NCBI GenBank assembly: GCA_046542845.1
Contig: JBKHAN010000004.1
Span: 22,514 to 86,513 of the forward strand
Origin: SKKC01 sp046542845
Lineage (GTDB): Bacteria > Spirochaetota > Spirochaetia > DSM-27196 > SKKC01
Length of the DNA: 64,000 bases
Direction: 5' to 3'
Part shown: positions 1 to 7,921 of the stretch, in pieces
How the letters are laid out: each line of letters starts with the position of its first letter
How positions within the stretch are numbered: the first letter of the stretch is position 1
The notes under the pieces: generated by a model
What the model was told of the DNA's origin: nothing
Database searches by the model: none
The model's input: the letters and a program-made list of their open reading frames with translations, nothing else
Program-made: the position numbers and the translations under genes

Positions 1-123
1 GAACTCCGAGTGCACTATCTGACGCTTATGGACATTCTTATAGGGTTGCAGGTGGGACTCGGGCTCGCGGTCGTCGTAGACCGGTTTGCTTTCTTCAAAG
101 GAGTTGGACCGTCATGGAGATAA
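1..123 (+). CDS. mnhB: Na+/H+ antiporter subunit MnhB, C-terminal fragment
   Basis: Frame 1 is open from the window edge to the TAA at 121-123, so only about 40 C-terminal residues are present. They form one membrane segment (LIGLQVGLGLAVVV) followed by DRFAFFKG, which matches the end of the second MnhB copy at 4083-4484 (LIGLKVALGLTIVV then YRFGFFEG). MnhB is a small membrane subunit of the Mrp multi-subunit cation/proton antiporter in the cytoplasmic membrane. The mnhC start codon at 114 lies inside this frame, so the two are translationally coupled. The rest of the gene and its upstream partners lie outside the window. Confidence 0.85.
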   Translation, partial: ELRVHYLTLMDILIGLQVGLGLAVVVDRFAFFKGVGPSWR

Positions 124-464
124 TCGGCAGTATCTCTCTCTCCGACCTGACCGTCGTGCTGTTCTTCATTGGGTTGTACGGAGCCATTACTCAACGGAAC
201 ATAATCAAGACCATTATTTCCATAAATATCATGGATATCGCTGCAATTGCGTTTTTCATGCTGGCAAATTATGAGCTTGGAGCGACGCCGCCCATACTCG
301 GTTCGACCGGCCCGGTGATCAGCGACCCGGTACCCCAGGCACTCATGATCACCGCCATCGTCATAGGGGTTTCCGTCACGGCTATGTGCCTTGCGATGTA
401 CATGCGCGTAGCGTACCGATACGACACTGCGGACTGGGATATTCTCATTCGCAGGAATCATTAA
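114..464 (+). CDS. mnhC: Na+/H+ antiporter subunit MnhC
   Basis: A 116-residue, three-helix membrane protein of the MnhC/NuoK family, the usual length for the subunit. It contains the family-typical segment GAITQRNIIKTIISINIMD, and the PQALMITAIVIGVSVTA segment near residue 75 aligns with NuoK-type helices. It overlaps the end of mnhB by 10 bp and is followed after 25 bp by mnhD. It belongs to the left of two Mrp clusters here, and a paralogue lies on the other strand at 3711-4079. Its role is in the membrane arm of the cation/proton antiporter. Confidence 0.92.
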   Translation: MEIIGSISLSDLTVVLFFIGLYGAITQRNIIKTIISINIMDIAAIAFFMLANYELGATPPILGSTGPVISDPVPQALMITAIVIGVSVTAMCLAMYMRVAYRYDTADWDILIRRNH

Positions 465-489
465 ACCCAACGGGAGTTTCTGAAGCCTA

Positions 490-2106
490 ATGAGTTTTTT
501 GCCAGATATACCTTTACACGTTTTTACACTCTTCCCGGTGACCTCAGCAGCGATCGGTTTCTTTCTGCCGCGAAAATGGTTCCATCTGATCCTTATCGTG
601 ACCCAGACCGCGGCGGTCCTGTACGCCGTTGATCTGTTTATCGAGGTCCGGTGGGGGCAGGGAGTGTTCGAACACGTTGCCGGCTGGCCCGGCGGAATCG
701 CGATCCGCCTGGTCGCGGATAACCTCTCGATACCGCTGGTGCTGCTTGTGACGGTGTTCTGTGCGGGAGCCTTTCTCTTCAGTACGCGCGCGGTCTATAT
801 GGACAACACCTTCCTGTTTCTCGTGCTTCTGCTCGAATCGGCGATGCTCGGGGTATTCCTGAGTGGCGATCTGTTCAACATCTACGTGCTGTTCGAGCTG
901 GGCATGCTGTGTATCGCTATCCTGATTATGTACAAACGGGATAAGCAGTCGGTGTACGACGGTATCTTCTACATCATGATGAACTTTATCGCCATGGCAT
1001 TCATGCTGCTCGGCATCGGGTACATCTATAGAATGACCGGGACGCTGGACCTTCAGATCCTCTCCGAACGACTCGCGCTGGTCGAGGATCCCTCGACGGT
1101 TATCGTTCCGTACGCGCTCATAATGACCGCGATCGCGCTTAAGGCGGCTTTATTGCCGCTGTTCGGCTGGCTGCCACGCGCACACGGTGCCCCAAGCGCG
1201 CCGAGTATCGTATCGGCGATCCTTTCCGGAGTACAAGTGAAGGTTGGAGTGTATCTGTTGATCCGTTTGCAGGCTGTCTTCCTCCCGGTTGCCGACGCGT
1301 CCACGTTCTTCGCGGTTCTGGGTTTTGTGACATCCATAGTCGGATTTTCTCTGGCCGTCGCTCAAAAAGATATAAAACTGATTCTGGCGTATCACACCGT
1401 CAGTCAGGTGGGACTGATCGTCATGGGTCTGAATATGGGGACTGAAACCGCGTACTGGGGCGGGATGATGCACATTATCAATCACGCGTTTTTTAAAGGA
1501 CTGCTCTTTCTTTCCGCCGGTGTGATTATTGAAGAGTACGGGACCCGCAGCTATACCGAGATCAGAGGCGTGTTCCGACGCATGCCCGTGGTCGGAATCG
1601 CGACGCTGGCCGGGGTGCTTGGTATAACCGGCGCACCGTTCTTTAACGGAAGCATATCGAAATATTTTATTGAGTCCGGTCTTGAGGGTAACCTCTGGCC
1701 GCTCGGGATGTACCTCATTAACTTTGGAACGACATTATCCTTCGTCAAGTACTCTACGATCCTGTTCGGAAAGTCTACCGCAAAAAGTCCGCCCGGAAGA
1801 GATCCGTTTGTCGCAGGGGTTTCCCTGTTGTTTGGCCTTGTGTGCCTCGCCGGAGGACTGTTCGGAAGCATGGCCGTGGAACTGCTTTTCGGATACAGCT
1901 ACGACGTCCCGGGTGCATACAGTCTTACAAAAGTTTTTACGTTTGTTGCAACGCTTGCCCTCGCGGTTGCCGCGTACGTCGTCGTTGTGCCACGAATGTC
2001 GGGGTTTCTATCCAGGATCCGCGAATACCGGTTTAACTTCAACCAGGTGACGGTTTTTCTTACCTCATTCTTTGTTGTATTTGTCGGGTACCTGTGGTTT
2101 CAGTGA
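490..2106 (+). CDS. mnhD: Na+/H+ antiporter subunit MnhD (complex I ND2/ND4/ND5-like)
   Basis: A 538-residue polytopic proton-translocating subunit of the Mrp antiporter, related to complex I NuoL/M/N. Visible family signatures are the helix with a buried acidic residue (YVLFELGMLC, around residue 135), the lysine-bearing helix ALKAALLPLFGWLPRAHG near residue 218, and APSAPSIVSAILSGVQVKVG just after it. The HTVSQVG segment near residue 300 is also conserved. A purine-rich patch sits about 15 nt before the ATG. It ends 9 bp from the end of the oppositely oriented mnhD paralogue, with no room for a conventional terminator, so the two operons probably read into each other. Confidence 0.93.
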   Translation: MSFLPDIPLHVFTLFPVTSAAIGFFLPRKWFHLILIVTQTAAVLYAVDLFIEVRWGQGVFEHVAGWPGGIAIRLVADNLSIPLVLLVTVFCAGAFLFSTRAVYMDNTFLFLVLLLESAMLGVFLSGDLFNIYVLFELGMLCIAILIMYKRDKQSVYDGIFYIMMNFIAMAFMLLGIGYIYRMTGTLDLQILSERLALVEDPSTVIVPYALIMTAIALKAALLPLFGWLPRAHGAPSAPSIVSAILSGVQVKVGVYLLIRLQAVFLPVADASTFFAVLGFVTSIVGFSLAVAQKDIKLILAYHTVSQVGLIVMGLNMGTETAYWGGMMHIINHAFFKGLLFLSAGVIIEEYGTRSYTEIRGVFRRMPVVGIATLAGVLGITGAPFFNGSISKYFIESGLEGNLWPLGMYLINFGTTLSFVKYSTILFGKSTAKSPPGRDPFVAGVSLLFGLVCLAGGLFGSMAVELLFGYSYDVPGAYSLTKVFTFVATLALAVAAYVVVVPRMSGFLSRIREYRFNFNQVTVFLTSFFVVFVGYLWFQ

Positions 2107-2115
2107 CAGCGCGGG

Positions 2116-3711
2116 TCACACGGTGTAGGTGAGCCACGCCATGAGCGCTGCGAGGAACACGATCAGCAGAAGGGCCATGTCGGGGAAACTCAGACGGGCC
2201 TGACGAATAGTGGTCAGGAAACCTGCTTTGCGTACACCGAAGGAATAAACCGGTATGGCGATCGAAATGGTCAGGACCCACGCGACAAGCTTTTCGGCGT
2301 ACAAAGCCCCCGCGACGTCTACGTCCACGGAAAACAGGTAGCCTATGACCGGACGCGCGGCTATGCCCAGTCCAAGGATGGCAACACCCATGACAAGCGA
2401 AACGGTGTTGACGAAGGGGTCCCGTTCCGTCTTTCGTGGAGCTCCGCTGTCGCCAAAGAACATGGCGGCGTACTTCACAAAAACAAGCGTTGTCCCGAAG
2501 TTTATGAGATATATAACCGCCTCGCTCGCTCCGCTGAAGCCGCTTTGAATAAGATACTTTGATATCGCACCGTTGAAGAACGGCGTCCCGATTATGCCAA
2601 GGATTGCCAGAAGTGCGGCGATGGAAACAATCGGAACACGCCGTAGTGCCCCGGTAATATTCCCGATATCCTTCGTACCGTATTCCCTGGCAATCGCTCC
2701 TGCGGTAAGGAACAGCAGAGCCTTGAACAGCCCATGATTCAGAATGTGAAAGATGCTTCCCCAATAGGCTTCAGCTACTCCGCTATTAAGGCCAACCATT
2801 ATCAGACCGATCTGGCTGACCGTTGAATACGCCAGAATGAGCTTGATGTTGCGCTGCGTCAGAGCCAGCATAATGCCAACGAGCGCTGTCCCTGCTCCCA
2901 CGACGACGAAGAACCGGTCAAACGTGATCGCGGCGGAAAAAATGTCCTGTAATCGGATATAAAGGTAGACACCAACCTTGACCAGCAGGCCGGAGAGGAC
3001 TGCGGAGACGATACTCGGCGCGCTCGGTGTCCCGTGAGCATGAGGCAGCCAGCTGAACAAAGGCATAAGGGCTGCTTTCAGCGAGACGGCTGTCAGGATA
3101 AAAGACAGCGGCAGTATGAGCGCTCTCGGATCGGCCGTTCCCGAGGAATAGGCTTCGAGCGCCTGAAAACTCAATACTCCGGTCGTTCGGTACAGCAGTC
3201 CTATTCCAAGAAGAAAAAAGCTCATGGCAAACAGATTAATGAGCAGGTAGACCGTACCATCGTATAGCGCTTGCTTATCGCGCTTCCACATTATCAGCAC
3301 ACTGATCATGATGGTCATGACTTCAATCAGCACGTAGAGATTGAAAATGTCTTGCGAGAGGAAGACGCTGATTGTCACTCCCTGCATGACGATATACAGG
3401 AACTGAAACATATTGTCGGTGTACTGCTTTCGGAAGCTGTAGAGAAACAGGAACAGGTACATGAGTGTGGTAAAAAACACCATGGTTGTTCCAAGAAGGT
3501 CGGCGCGCAGGGCAATGCCGACGGCGGGCGGCCAGGAACCGACCTGCTGCAGGATCGTTCCATTGCGTCGAACGATTACCATCAGATATCCCGCAAGCGT
3601 GGTCTGGGCGATCTGAAAGAAGAGCAGCAGTGCTCGAAAACCCCGTCTCGGTAAAAAATAACCGAGCGTGGCGACCAGTATCGGTCCGGTTACAAGAAGG
3701 TACAGCTGCAT
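2116..3711 (-). CDS. mnhD: Na+/H+ antiporter subunit MnhD (second copy)
   Basis: A 531-residue MnhD paralogue, clearly related to the copy at 490-2106 over its whole length. It keeps the NLYVLIEVM acidic helix, the lysine helix SLKAALMPLFSWLPHAHG and the TPSAPSIVSAVLSGLLVKVG segment. It is the last gene of an eight-gene operon on this strand, and its start codon shares bases with the mnhC stop at 3711. No full-length MrpA is present. The small MbhD- and MbhE-like proteins upstream correspond to the C-terminal part of MrpA, so this MnhD may be the only large antiporter-like subunit in this cluster. Confidence 0.93.
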   Translation of the reverse strand: MQLYLLVTGPILVATLGYFLPRRGFRALLLFFQIAQTTLAGYLMVIVRRNGTILQQVGSWPPAVGIALRADLLGTTMVFFTTLMYLFLFLYSFRKQYTDNMFQFLYIVMQGVTISVFLSQDIFNLYVLIEVMTIMISVLIMWKRDKQALYDGTVYLLINLFAMSFFLLGIGLLYRTTGVLSFQALEAYSSGTADPRALILPLSFILTAVSLKAALMPLFSWLPHAHGTPSAPSIVSAVLSGLLVKVGVYLYIRLQDIFSAAITFDRFFVVVGAGTALVGIMLALTQRNIKLILAYSTVSQIGLIMVGLNSGVAEAYWGSIFHILNHGLFKALLFLTAGAIAREYGTKDIGNITGALRRVPIVSIAALLAILGIIGTPFFNGAISKYLIQSGFSGASEAVIYLINFGTTLVFVKYAAMFFGDSGAPRKTERDPFVNTVSLVMGVAILGLGIAARPVIGYLFSVDVDVAGALYAEKLVAWVLTISIAIPVYSFGVRKAGFLTTIRQARLSFPDMALLLIVFLAALMAWLTYTV

Positions 3712-4079
3712 TACCGACTCTCGATCCGGTGAATAAGCTTCGTCCAGTCCGAGGAACCATGTTTTCTGAACAGACTTATAAAGATCGTCAGACTCACCGC
3801 CGTCACGGAGATCCCGATAACGATAGCGGTTATCATAAGTGCTTGAGGCAGGGGATCGACCATTCTGCTCACGTCTTCAGCACCCACCGGAGGAATATCA
3901 GTCGGTGACACGTTAACCGTCAAAAGGAAGAGAATGGTTCCCACATCCATAATATTAATGGCGATTATGGTTTTGAAAATGTTGCGCTGAGTGACCACGC
4001 CCAGGACACCGACGAAGAACAGAGCGAGGCTCACCGTCTGTCCGTTAATGAAGTCTGGTCCGAAAGGAACGTCGATCAT
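3711..4079 (-). CDS. mnhC: Na+/H+ antiporter subunit MnhC (second copy)
   Basis: 122 residues with three predicted helices of the NuoK/MnhC family. Segment VVTQRNIFKTIIAINIMD matches the other copy at 114-464, and PQALMITAIVIGISVTAVSL is nearly the same as its counterpart. The protein carries a slightly longer loop after the second helix (TDIPPVGAEDVSRM) than the left copy. It sits 3 bp after mnhB and overlaps the mnhD start, so the operon is tightly coupled. Confidence 0.92.
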   Translation of the reverse strand: MIDVPFGPDFINGQTVSLALFFVGVLGVVTQRNIFKTIIAINIMDVGTILFLLTVNVSPTDIPPVGAEDVSRMVDPLPQALMITAIVIGISVTAVSLTIFISLFRKHGSSDWTKLIHRIESR

Positions 4080-4082
4080 GGT

Positions 4083-4484
4083 TTACCGTCCTTCAAAAAA
4101 GCCGAAGCGGTACACGACTATGGTGAGGCCGAGGGCAACTTTCAAGCCGATAAGTGCATTCATGAAAATCAGGTACGCAACTCTGAATTCCGGAACGTAC
4201 AGCTGCAGTCCTGCGAACACGAACAGGCCGGGAACGATCAGTAGAAGCGCAAAGAGGACCTTCTCCAGGCTGTGTGTCACGTGAAGGTTCAGGTCGTTCT
4301 CGTGGGCGACGATAAATCTGGCAAGGAACAAGGCAGCAAGTATTGCTCCCCCCTGAAATCCACCACCAGGGGTATTGTGGCCGTTGTACACCACGTAAAA
4401 GCCGAATACGGTTATGAAAGGGTACAGAAGTCCGGTCATTATGCTGATGAGTTCATCTGAGTCATTCCGGCTTTGATTGGTCAT
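4083..4484 (-). CDS. mnhB: Na+/H+ antiporter subunit MnhB (second copy)
   Basis: 133 residues, the length expected of the MnhB domain. The hallmark YNGHNTPGGGFQGGAILAA is present around residues 33-51, and the C-terminal helix LIGLKVALGLTIVVYRFGFF matches the fragment at 1-123. It overlaps the upstream MbhE-like gene by 4 bp, so the two are co-translated. Its role is as a membrane subunit of the Mrp cation/proton antiporter. Confidence 0.93.
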   Translation of the reverse strand: MTNQSRNDSDELISIMTGLLYPFITVFGFYVVYNGHNTPGGGFQGGAILAALFLARFIVAHENDLNLHVTHSLEKVLFALLLIVPGLFVFAGLQLYVPEFRVAYLIFMNALIGLKVALGLTIVVYRFGFFEGR

Positions 4485-4780
4485 GAATCGCTGGAGCCTC
4501 CCGCTCTGAAGAAGTGAAGCATGGCAATAATGCTTGCAAGAAGAATAAGCGCTTCGAAAATCGTGTCGTACATTCGGTAATTCAGATATATCGCGGCAAC
4601 CGCATTACCTGCTCCGGTATCCGCCGCGAAATTCTCGAGGTAGTAGTCCGATATCTCGGTGTCGGACCTGTCTCCGTAGACCATAAAGAGAAACACCACA
4701 GCGGCGAACAGCAGGAGGACAAACACACGTACAGCAAATGTTCTCACGGCGCTAATCCTCCCCGGGCAGGTTGTCGTCAC
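4481..4780 (-). CDS. MbhE-like subunit (equivalent to the MrpA C-terminal part)
   Basis: 99 residues: an N-terminal membrane helix (residues 14-36), a short outer loop, and a second helix introduced by TGAGNAVAAIYLNYRMYDT. That segment corresponds to the conserved TGGxNxVxxIxxxxRxxDT region near the end of MrpA, which in archaeal hydrogenases and some bacterial Mrp clusters is a separate MbhE protein. It overlaps the DUF4040 gene upstream by 29 bp and mnhB downstream by 4 bp. The arrangement shows a split-MrpA type of antiporter. Family assignment is by pattern recognition only. Confidence 0.8.
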   Translation of the reverse strand: MTTTCPGRISAVRTFAVRVFVLLLFAAVVFLFMVYGDRSDTEISDYYLENFAADTGAGNAVAAIYLNYRMYDTIFEALILLASIIAMLHFFRAGGSSDS

Positions 4781-5330
4781 CGTACTCGGGCGAACTGCCG
4801 TAACGCTCGACCATGATCCTCAGATCCTGATATCGAAGAACCAGGAGCACCTCGAGTTCATCGATCACATAGTTTTCCCGGTTCCCCAGTATCGTAATCG
4901 AACCGCCACTCTGGTGAATAATCAGGTCGTGCCGGCCGCTTTTCAATATCTCTCGTACCGGCTGCGGGGTGAACACCAGCTGTGGTTCCAGTTCACGGGC
5001 AAAACAGAACGCTTCTATGTCCCGCACAAGTTCACCTTTACGGGTCCCCTCAATAATGTCTCTGTCACTCACCGTCGGAAAATCCGTATTTGTGTAACAG
5101 ATGCTGTACACCCGGTAGCGTTTTAGCGCAGTCAGATAAAGCAGGGTTATAAGTCCGCTGCCCATGACTGCTTCGGCAATGGCAACGTCCGGCGCCTGGT
5201 AATACAGATACAGAAACGAGCAGATCAGGGAAAACACGCTGAAGTACACGACCGCCACGCGGAGATTCTCGGTCCGGAGTGAGAGAATGGCCAGCAGTAT
5301 TACGCAGCCCAGGAGCAGGAGTTCAACCAT
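4752..5330 (-). CDS. MbhD-like DUF4040 membrane subunit with a soluble C-terminal extension
   Basis: 192 residues. Residues 1-70 form three helices of the DUF4040/MbhD type, with the conserved motif APDVAIAEAVMGSGL around residues 47-61. In classical Mrp systems this segment is part of MrpA. About 120 residues follow that are hydrophilic and contain regular alpha/beta-like stretches (FCFARELEPQLVFTPQPV, HDLIIHQSGGSITILG). MbhD proteins are usually about 80-100 residues, so this tail is an unusual addition that would face the cytoplasm or periplasm. It overlaps mnhG upstream by 8 bp. Confidence 0.8.
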   Translation of the reverse strand: MVELLLLGCVILLAILSLRTENLRVAVVYFSVFSLICSFLYLYYQAPDVAIAEAVMGSGLITLLYLTALKRYRVYSICYTNTDFPTVSDRDIIEGTRKGELVRDIEAFCFARELEPQLVFTPQPVREILKSGRHDLIIHQSGGSITILGNRENYVIDELEVLLVLRYQDLRIMVERYGSSPEYGDDNLPGED

Positions 5331-5628
5331 GGCCGAACTCCCGTTTTACCCGGAACCCGCTTTTGTAGGCCGAATGGGCAATTCCGGTGGTCGCAAGCGG
5401 ACCGGTGAGCAGGTCGAAAATCAGGAGCAGAAGAATTTTAAGACCGACAGGCCAGGACCCGCTCACGAGCATGACGCCAAACAGCACCGTAATGAGTCCC
5501 ATGGTATCAACTTTGCTGGTAATCACCACCCGTGCGTAAAAGTCCTTGTAGAAGAGTATGCTGTAAATACCAATGGCACAGAACGCCAGGCCGATTCCAA
5601 TAAGCACGTAACCGGCAATGACGATCAT
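5323..5628 (-). CDS. mnhG: Na+/H+ antiporter subunit MnhG
   Basis: 101 residues with three helices. The start was set at the ATG at 5628 because the protein then begins MIVIAGYVLIGIGLAFCAIG, a normal MnhG beginning, and overlaps the mnhF stop by 4 bp. The frame stays open upstream, but that part is only the shadow of mnhF and mnhE. The segment GIYSILFYKDFYARVVITSK followed by DTMG is typical of the family, as is LLTGPLATTGIAHSAYKSG near the end. Confidence 0.9.
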   Translation of the reverse strand: MIVIAGYVLIGIGLAFCAIGIYSILFYKDFYARVVITSKVDTMGLITVLFGVMLVSGSWPVGLKILLLLIFDLLTGPLATTGIAHSAYKSGFRVKREFGHG

Positions 5629-5885
5629 ACCTGTCCCTTCTTTTCGATAAACCGAGAAATAAGAATGCTTGCGATAAAACCGAGGAGGGAATACACGATC
5701 GCAATGTCGATCAGAAAGCTTCGGTCGATCAATACTGCAAACACTGCAACGGACATCACGATTTTTGTTGTAACGAGATTCATGCCGAGCAGACGATCCC
5801 AGATTGTGGGCCCTATCAATATGCGGATCATGCTGAGCAGCAGCAGCAGGGTCAAAGCGACAAGGGTATACACGAGAAAGGTCAC
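5625..5885 (-). CDS. mnhF: Na+/H+ antiporter subunit MnhF
   Basis: 86 residues, the standard length, with three membrane helices. The motif RILIGPTIWDRLLGMNLVTTK around residues 21-41 is the family signature (RxxxGPTxxDRxxxxN). It overlaps mnhE upstream and mnhG downstream by 4 bp each. It is a small membrane subunit of the Mrp antiporter, probably needed for assembly of the complex. Confidence 0.93.
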   Translation of the reverse strand: MTFLVYTLVALTLLLLLSMIRILIGPTIWDRLLGMNLVTTKIVMSVAVFAVLIDRSFLIDIAIVYSLLGFIASILISRFIEKKGQV

Positions 5886-6415
5886 TGCGGTGGCTCCTGC
5901 ATACCGCCGCCGGCGGGAAGGTTGGAACCCTCGGACGACAGGAGCATTTGCTCGAAGGACCCCATGATTTCACGTGCGGCTACGGAAGGATCCGTCGTGT
6001 GAGCATCGATCCAGATTACCGTAAGATGTCGGCCATCCTTTTCCATTGTCACGGTGCCCGGCGTAAGGGTAATCGAGTTTGCGAGAAGTGCAATGTGAAA
6101 ATCATTCGTGAGTCTGGTGTCGAACTCCACAATATTCACATTGATCCGCCCGGTCACGATTTTTACCATAGCGTGAAATCCCGCGACATAAATTTCTTTC
6201 AACAGGACGCCGCAGTAGAAAAGCAGGGGCACGAATCGTACGTGATACCGTTTGTGGTAATCTGATTTCAGAACAAGCCGGTTCGTGACGTAGAGCGCGG
6301 TAGCAGCGATAATCGGACCACTGATTAACACGGTGAAGTCGAGGCTTTCATTGAGTATGAACCAGACGATGGAAAGCAAAAGCACGAAGCCCACATTATC
6401 GAGGACGCGTTGCAT
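5882..6415 (-). CDS. mnhE: Na+/H+ antiporter subunit MnhE
   Basis: 177 residues. Two or three helices at the N terminus are followed by a cytoplasmic domain with the family signature LLANSITLTPGTVTMEKDG near residues 109-127 and IWIDAHTTDP after it. The C-terminal tail (SSEGSNLPAGGGMQEPPQ) is longer than usual. It is the first gene of the right-hand Mrp operon. There is no clear Shine-Dalgarno sequence. Instead a -10-like TAGAAC ends 6 nt before the ATG, suggesting a leaderless or near-leaderless start. Confidence 0.92.
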   Translation of the reverse strand: MQRVLDNVGFVLLLSIVWFILNESLDFTVLISGPIIAATALYVTNRLVLKSDYHKRYHVRFVPLLFYCGVLLKEIYVAGFHAMVKIVTGRINVNIVEFDTRLTNDFHIALLANSITLTPGTVTMEKDGRHLTVIWIDAHTTDPSVAAREIMGSFEQMLLSSEGSNLPAGGGMQEPPQ

Positions 6416-6421
6416 AGCGAG

Positions 6422-6451
6422 GTTCTATCACGTTTCAGCTTGGAGCTTCAA
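6422..6451 (-). promoter_or_regulatory. Candidate promoter of the mnhE operon
   Basis: On the minus strand, TTGAAG (6446-6451), an 18-nt spacer and TAGAAC (6422-6427) lie directly before the mnhE ATG, with only 6 nt between the -10 hexamer and the start codon. The spacing predicts an mRNA starting at or next to the ATG. It is back to back with the promoter of the PTS IIA gene. The match to consensus is moderate (5/6 and 4/6). Confidence 0.4.
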
Positions 6452-6464
6452 TCTACCGTGAATC

Positions 6465-6494
6465 TTGACAATGTGCGTCAGGACTGCCTACGCT
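6465..6494 (+). promoter_or_regulatory. Candidate promoter of the PTS IIA gene
   Basis: A perfect -35 TTGACA at 6465-6470, an 18-nt spacer and TACGCT at 6489-6494, with 9 nt to the ATG at 6504. The TTG in the -35 box could also be read as a start codon for a longer frame, but the consensus -35 identity argues against that. The predicted leader is 2-3 nt. Confidence 0.5.
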
Positions 6495-6503
6495 CTGCCT
6501 ACC

Positions 6504-6947
6504 ATGCTGCGTGAAGTACTGACAGAGAAACTTGTTACCATAGACTTGAAAGCTCGCACGAAGAACGAGGTAATCGTACAGCTGCTCGACATGCTTTATG
6601 CGAGTGGAAAGGTGAGCGATCGTGAAGCAGCGCTTCACGCGCTTATGGAGAACGAGAACCGTATGTCGACGGGCATGGAGCATGGGATAGCCATTCCTCA
6701 TGCGAAGACCGACGCGGTCGAAGAGCTGCTTGCCTGTGTTGGCATCACGAAAAAAAAGGTGGACTTTGAAAGTCTGGACCGCAAACCAGCTCGAATTTTT
6801 ATCATGACTTTGTCGCCGAAGGGTCGAACCGGTCCCCATATACGATTTCTTGCCGAAATCAGCCAGCTCTTAAAAGACGAGAAGCGCCGGAAACAGGTCC
6901 TCTCCTGTAAGACAGATTCAGAGCTCCTCTCGGTTCTGCTCGAATAA
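6504..6947 (+). CDS. PTS IIA domain protein (fructose/nitrogen type, PtsN-like)
   Basis: 147 residues matching a single PTS EIIA type-2 domain. The phosphorylated histidine lies in GIAIPHAKTDAV, and the STGMEHG segment just before it is also typical. No IIB or IIC domain or neighbour is present, so a regulatory PtsN-like role is more likely than sugar transport. The ATG at 6504 (MLREVLTEKLV) was chosen because EIIA domains begin this way and the only upstream alternatives run into the -35 box. Its 3' end overlaps the convergent CPBP gene by 30 bp. Confidence 0.88.
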   Translation: MLREVLTEKLVTIDLKARTKNEVIVQLLDMLYASGKVSDREAALHALMENENRMSTGMEHGIAIPHAKTDAVEELLACVGITKKKVDFESLDRKPARIFIMTLSPKGRTGPHIRFLAEISQLLKDEKRRKQVLSCKTDSELLSVLLE

Positions 6948-7766
6948 GCGGCGGCAGGATCTCTCGAATACAAAAATCCCGGTTACCAGAAAGATTGCCG
7001 CAACCAGCCCTGTTATCATGTGAGTGGTCAGCGTAACTTCATCGCGTGGCAATGCTTGACCGACGTCGGGGCGTATAACGAGGACCGCGAGGTTTGCCGC
7101 AACGTGTCCCCAGATCGCGGGGAGCAGTGAACGGCTACGTTCCCGGATATAGCCAAGGGACAGCCCGAGCAGCGAAGCGGCTATGATCTGTATCGGAAGG
7201 ATGTGCACGAGGCCAAAGATACCGGCGCTCAGTACGATACGGCCTGCAGGCTTCAGGTGCGGGGCAAAGCCTCTTTGTACGACGTGCCGGAATACGAACT
7301 CTTCGATAAAACCGGGTAGTAACGCAACGCCCGCAATAGTAATCGGCAGTGGGAGCGTATACAGCGCCTCGGCGAAAGCGCCATAGGCACCTGCATCGAT
7401 ATTGAATCCGGTCAATACCAGCGATACAAAACCCTGAGTACCGAAAACGATAAGCACCACCGGTATCGAAAGCCGAGCCGTCAGGAGGCCATCCTCCGGG
7501 AGCGATTTCCAGAGCAAACCTCGAATAGCGCGTCTTCCCGCGAAAATCGCGACCGCGATACCCGCTGTTGTAAGCGCAAGAGAGTTCAGGATCAGTATGG
7601 ACAGCGCTTCTCCCGCCGTACCGTCTGACAGTCCCGGGATCGCCCGAATCAGAACTGCCGATGCTGCCTGGACTGCGATAAACAGCGGAGCGGCGAGCAC
7701 GGCTCGAACAAGGCGGCTTCGGCTTTCGGGGTCGGATAGTGCCCCGAGCGGATGGTTCTCCTTCAT
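6918..7766 (-). CDS. CPBP family intramembrane metalloprotease
   Basis: 282 residues, about eight hydrophobic segments. The CPBP/Rce1 signature is seen: FIEEFVFRHVVQRGF (EExxxR motif) in the middle, GLVHILP (FxxxH-like motif) about 35 residues later, and WGHVAANLAVL in the last third. The function is probably intramembrane proteolysis or protection; the substrate is unknown. The ATG at 7766 (MKENHPLG) was preferred over the upstream frame because the extra N-terminal part is basic and unlike the family. A promoter-like pair lies just upstream. Confidence 0.85.
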   Translation of the reverse strand: MKENHPLGALSDPESRSRLVRAVLAAPLFIAVQAASAVLIRAIPGLSDGTAGEALSILILNSLALTTAGIAVAIFAGRRAIRGLLWKSLPEDGLLTARLSIPVVLIVFGTQGFVSLVLTGFNIDAGAYGAFAEALYTLPLPITIAGVALLPGFIEEFVFRHVVQRGFAPHLKPAGRIVLSAGIFGLVHILPIQIIAASLLGLSLGYIRERSRSLLPAIWGHVAANLAVLVIRPDVGQALPRDEVTLTTHMITGLVAAIFLVTGIFVFERSCRRLFEQNREEL

Positions 7767-7776
7767 TTCCGTTTGT

Positions 7777-7805
7777 ATGGTAGTGCTTCGTATGCGCAAA
7801 GACAA
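7777..7805 (-). promoter_or_regulatory. Candidate promoter of the CPBP gene
   Basis: Minus strand TTGTCT (7800-7805), 17-nt spacer, TACCAT (7777-7782), then 10 nt to the ATG at 7766. It follows the same short-leader layout as several other promoters in the window. Moderate consensus match. Confidence 0.35.
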
Positions 7806-7921
7806 GGACGGAGCGTATATGCTCGCAGGACTGAGCGTGTATTTACTTGACGCCCGTGAACGCCGCACACATAATGTGCGGTAATCGGTCGCGAACCGAT
7901 AAACACAAGGAGTTACAGTAC

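Noticed and set aside
6465..6503. TTG start at 6465 for the PTS IIA gene
   Set aside because: The TTG is part of a perfect -35 TTGACA box, and the extra 13 residues are unlike EIIA proteins.
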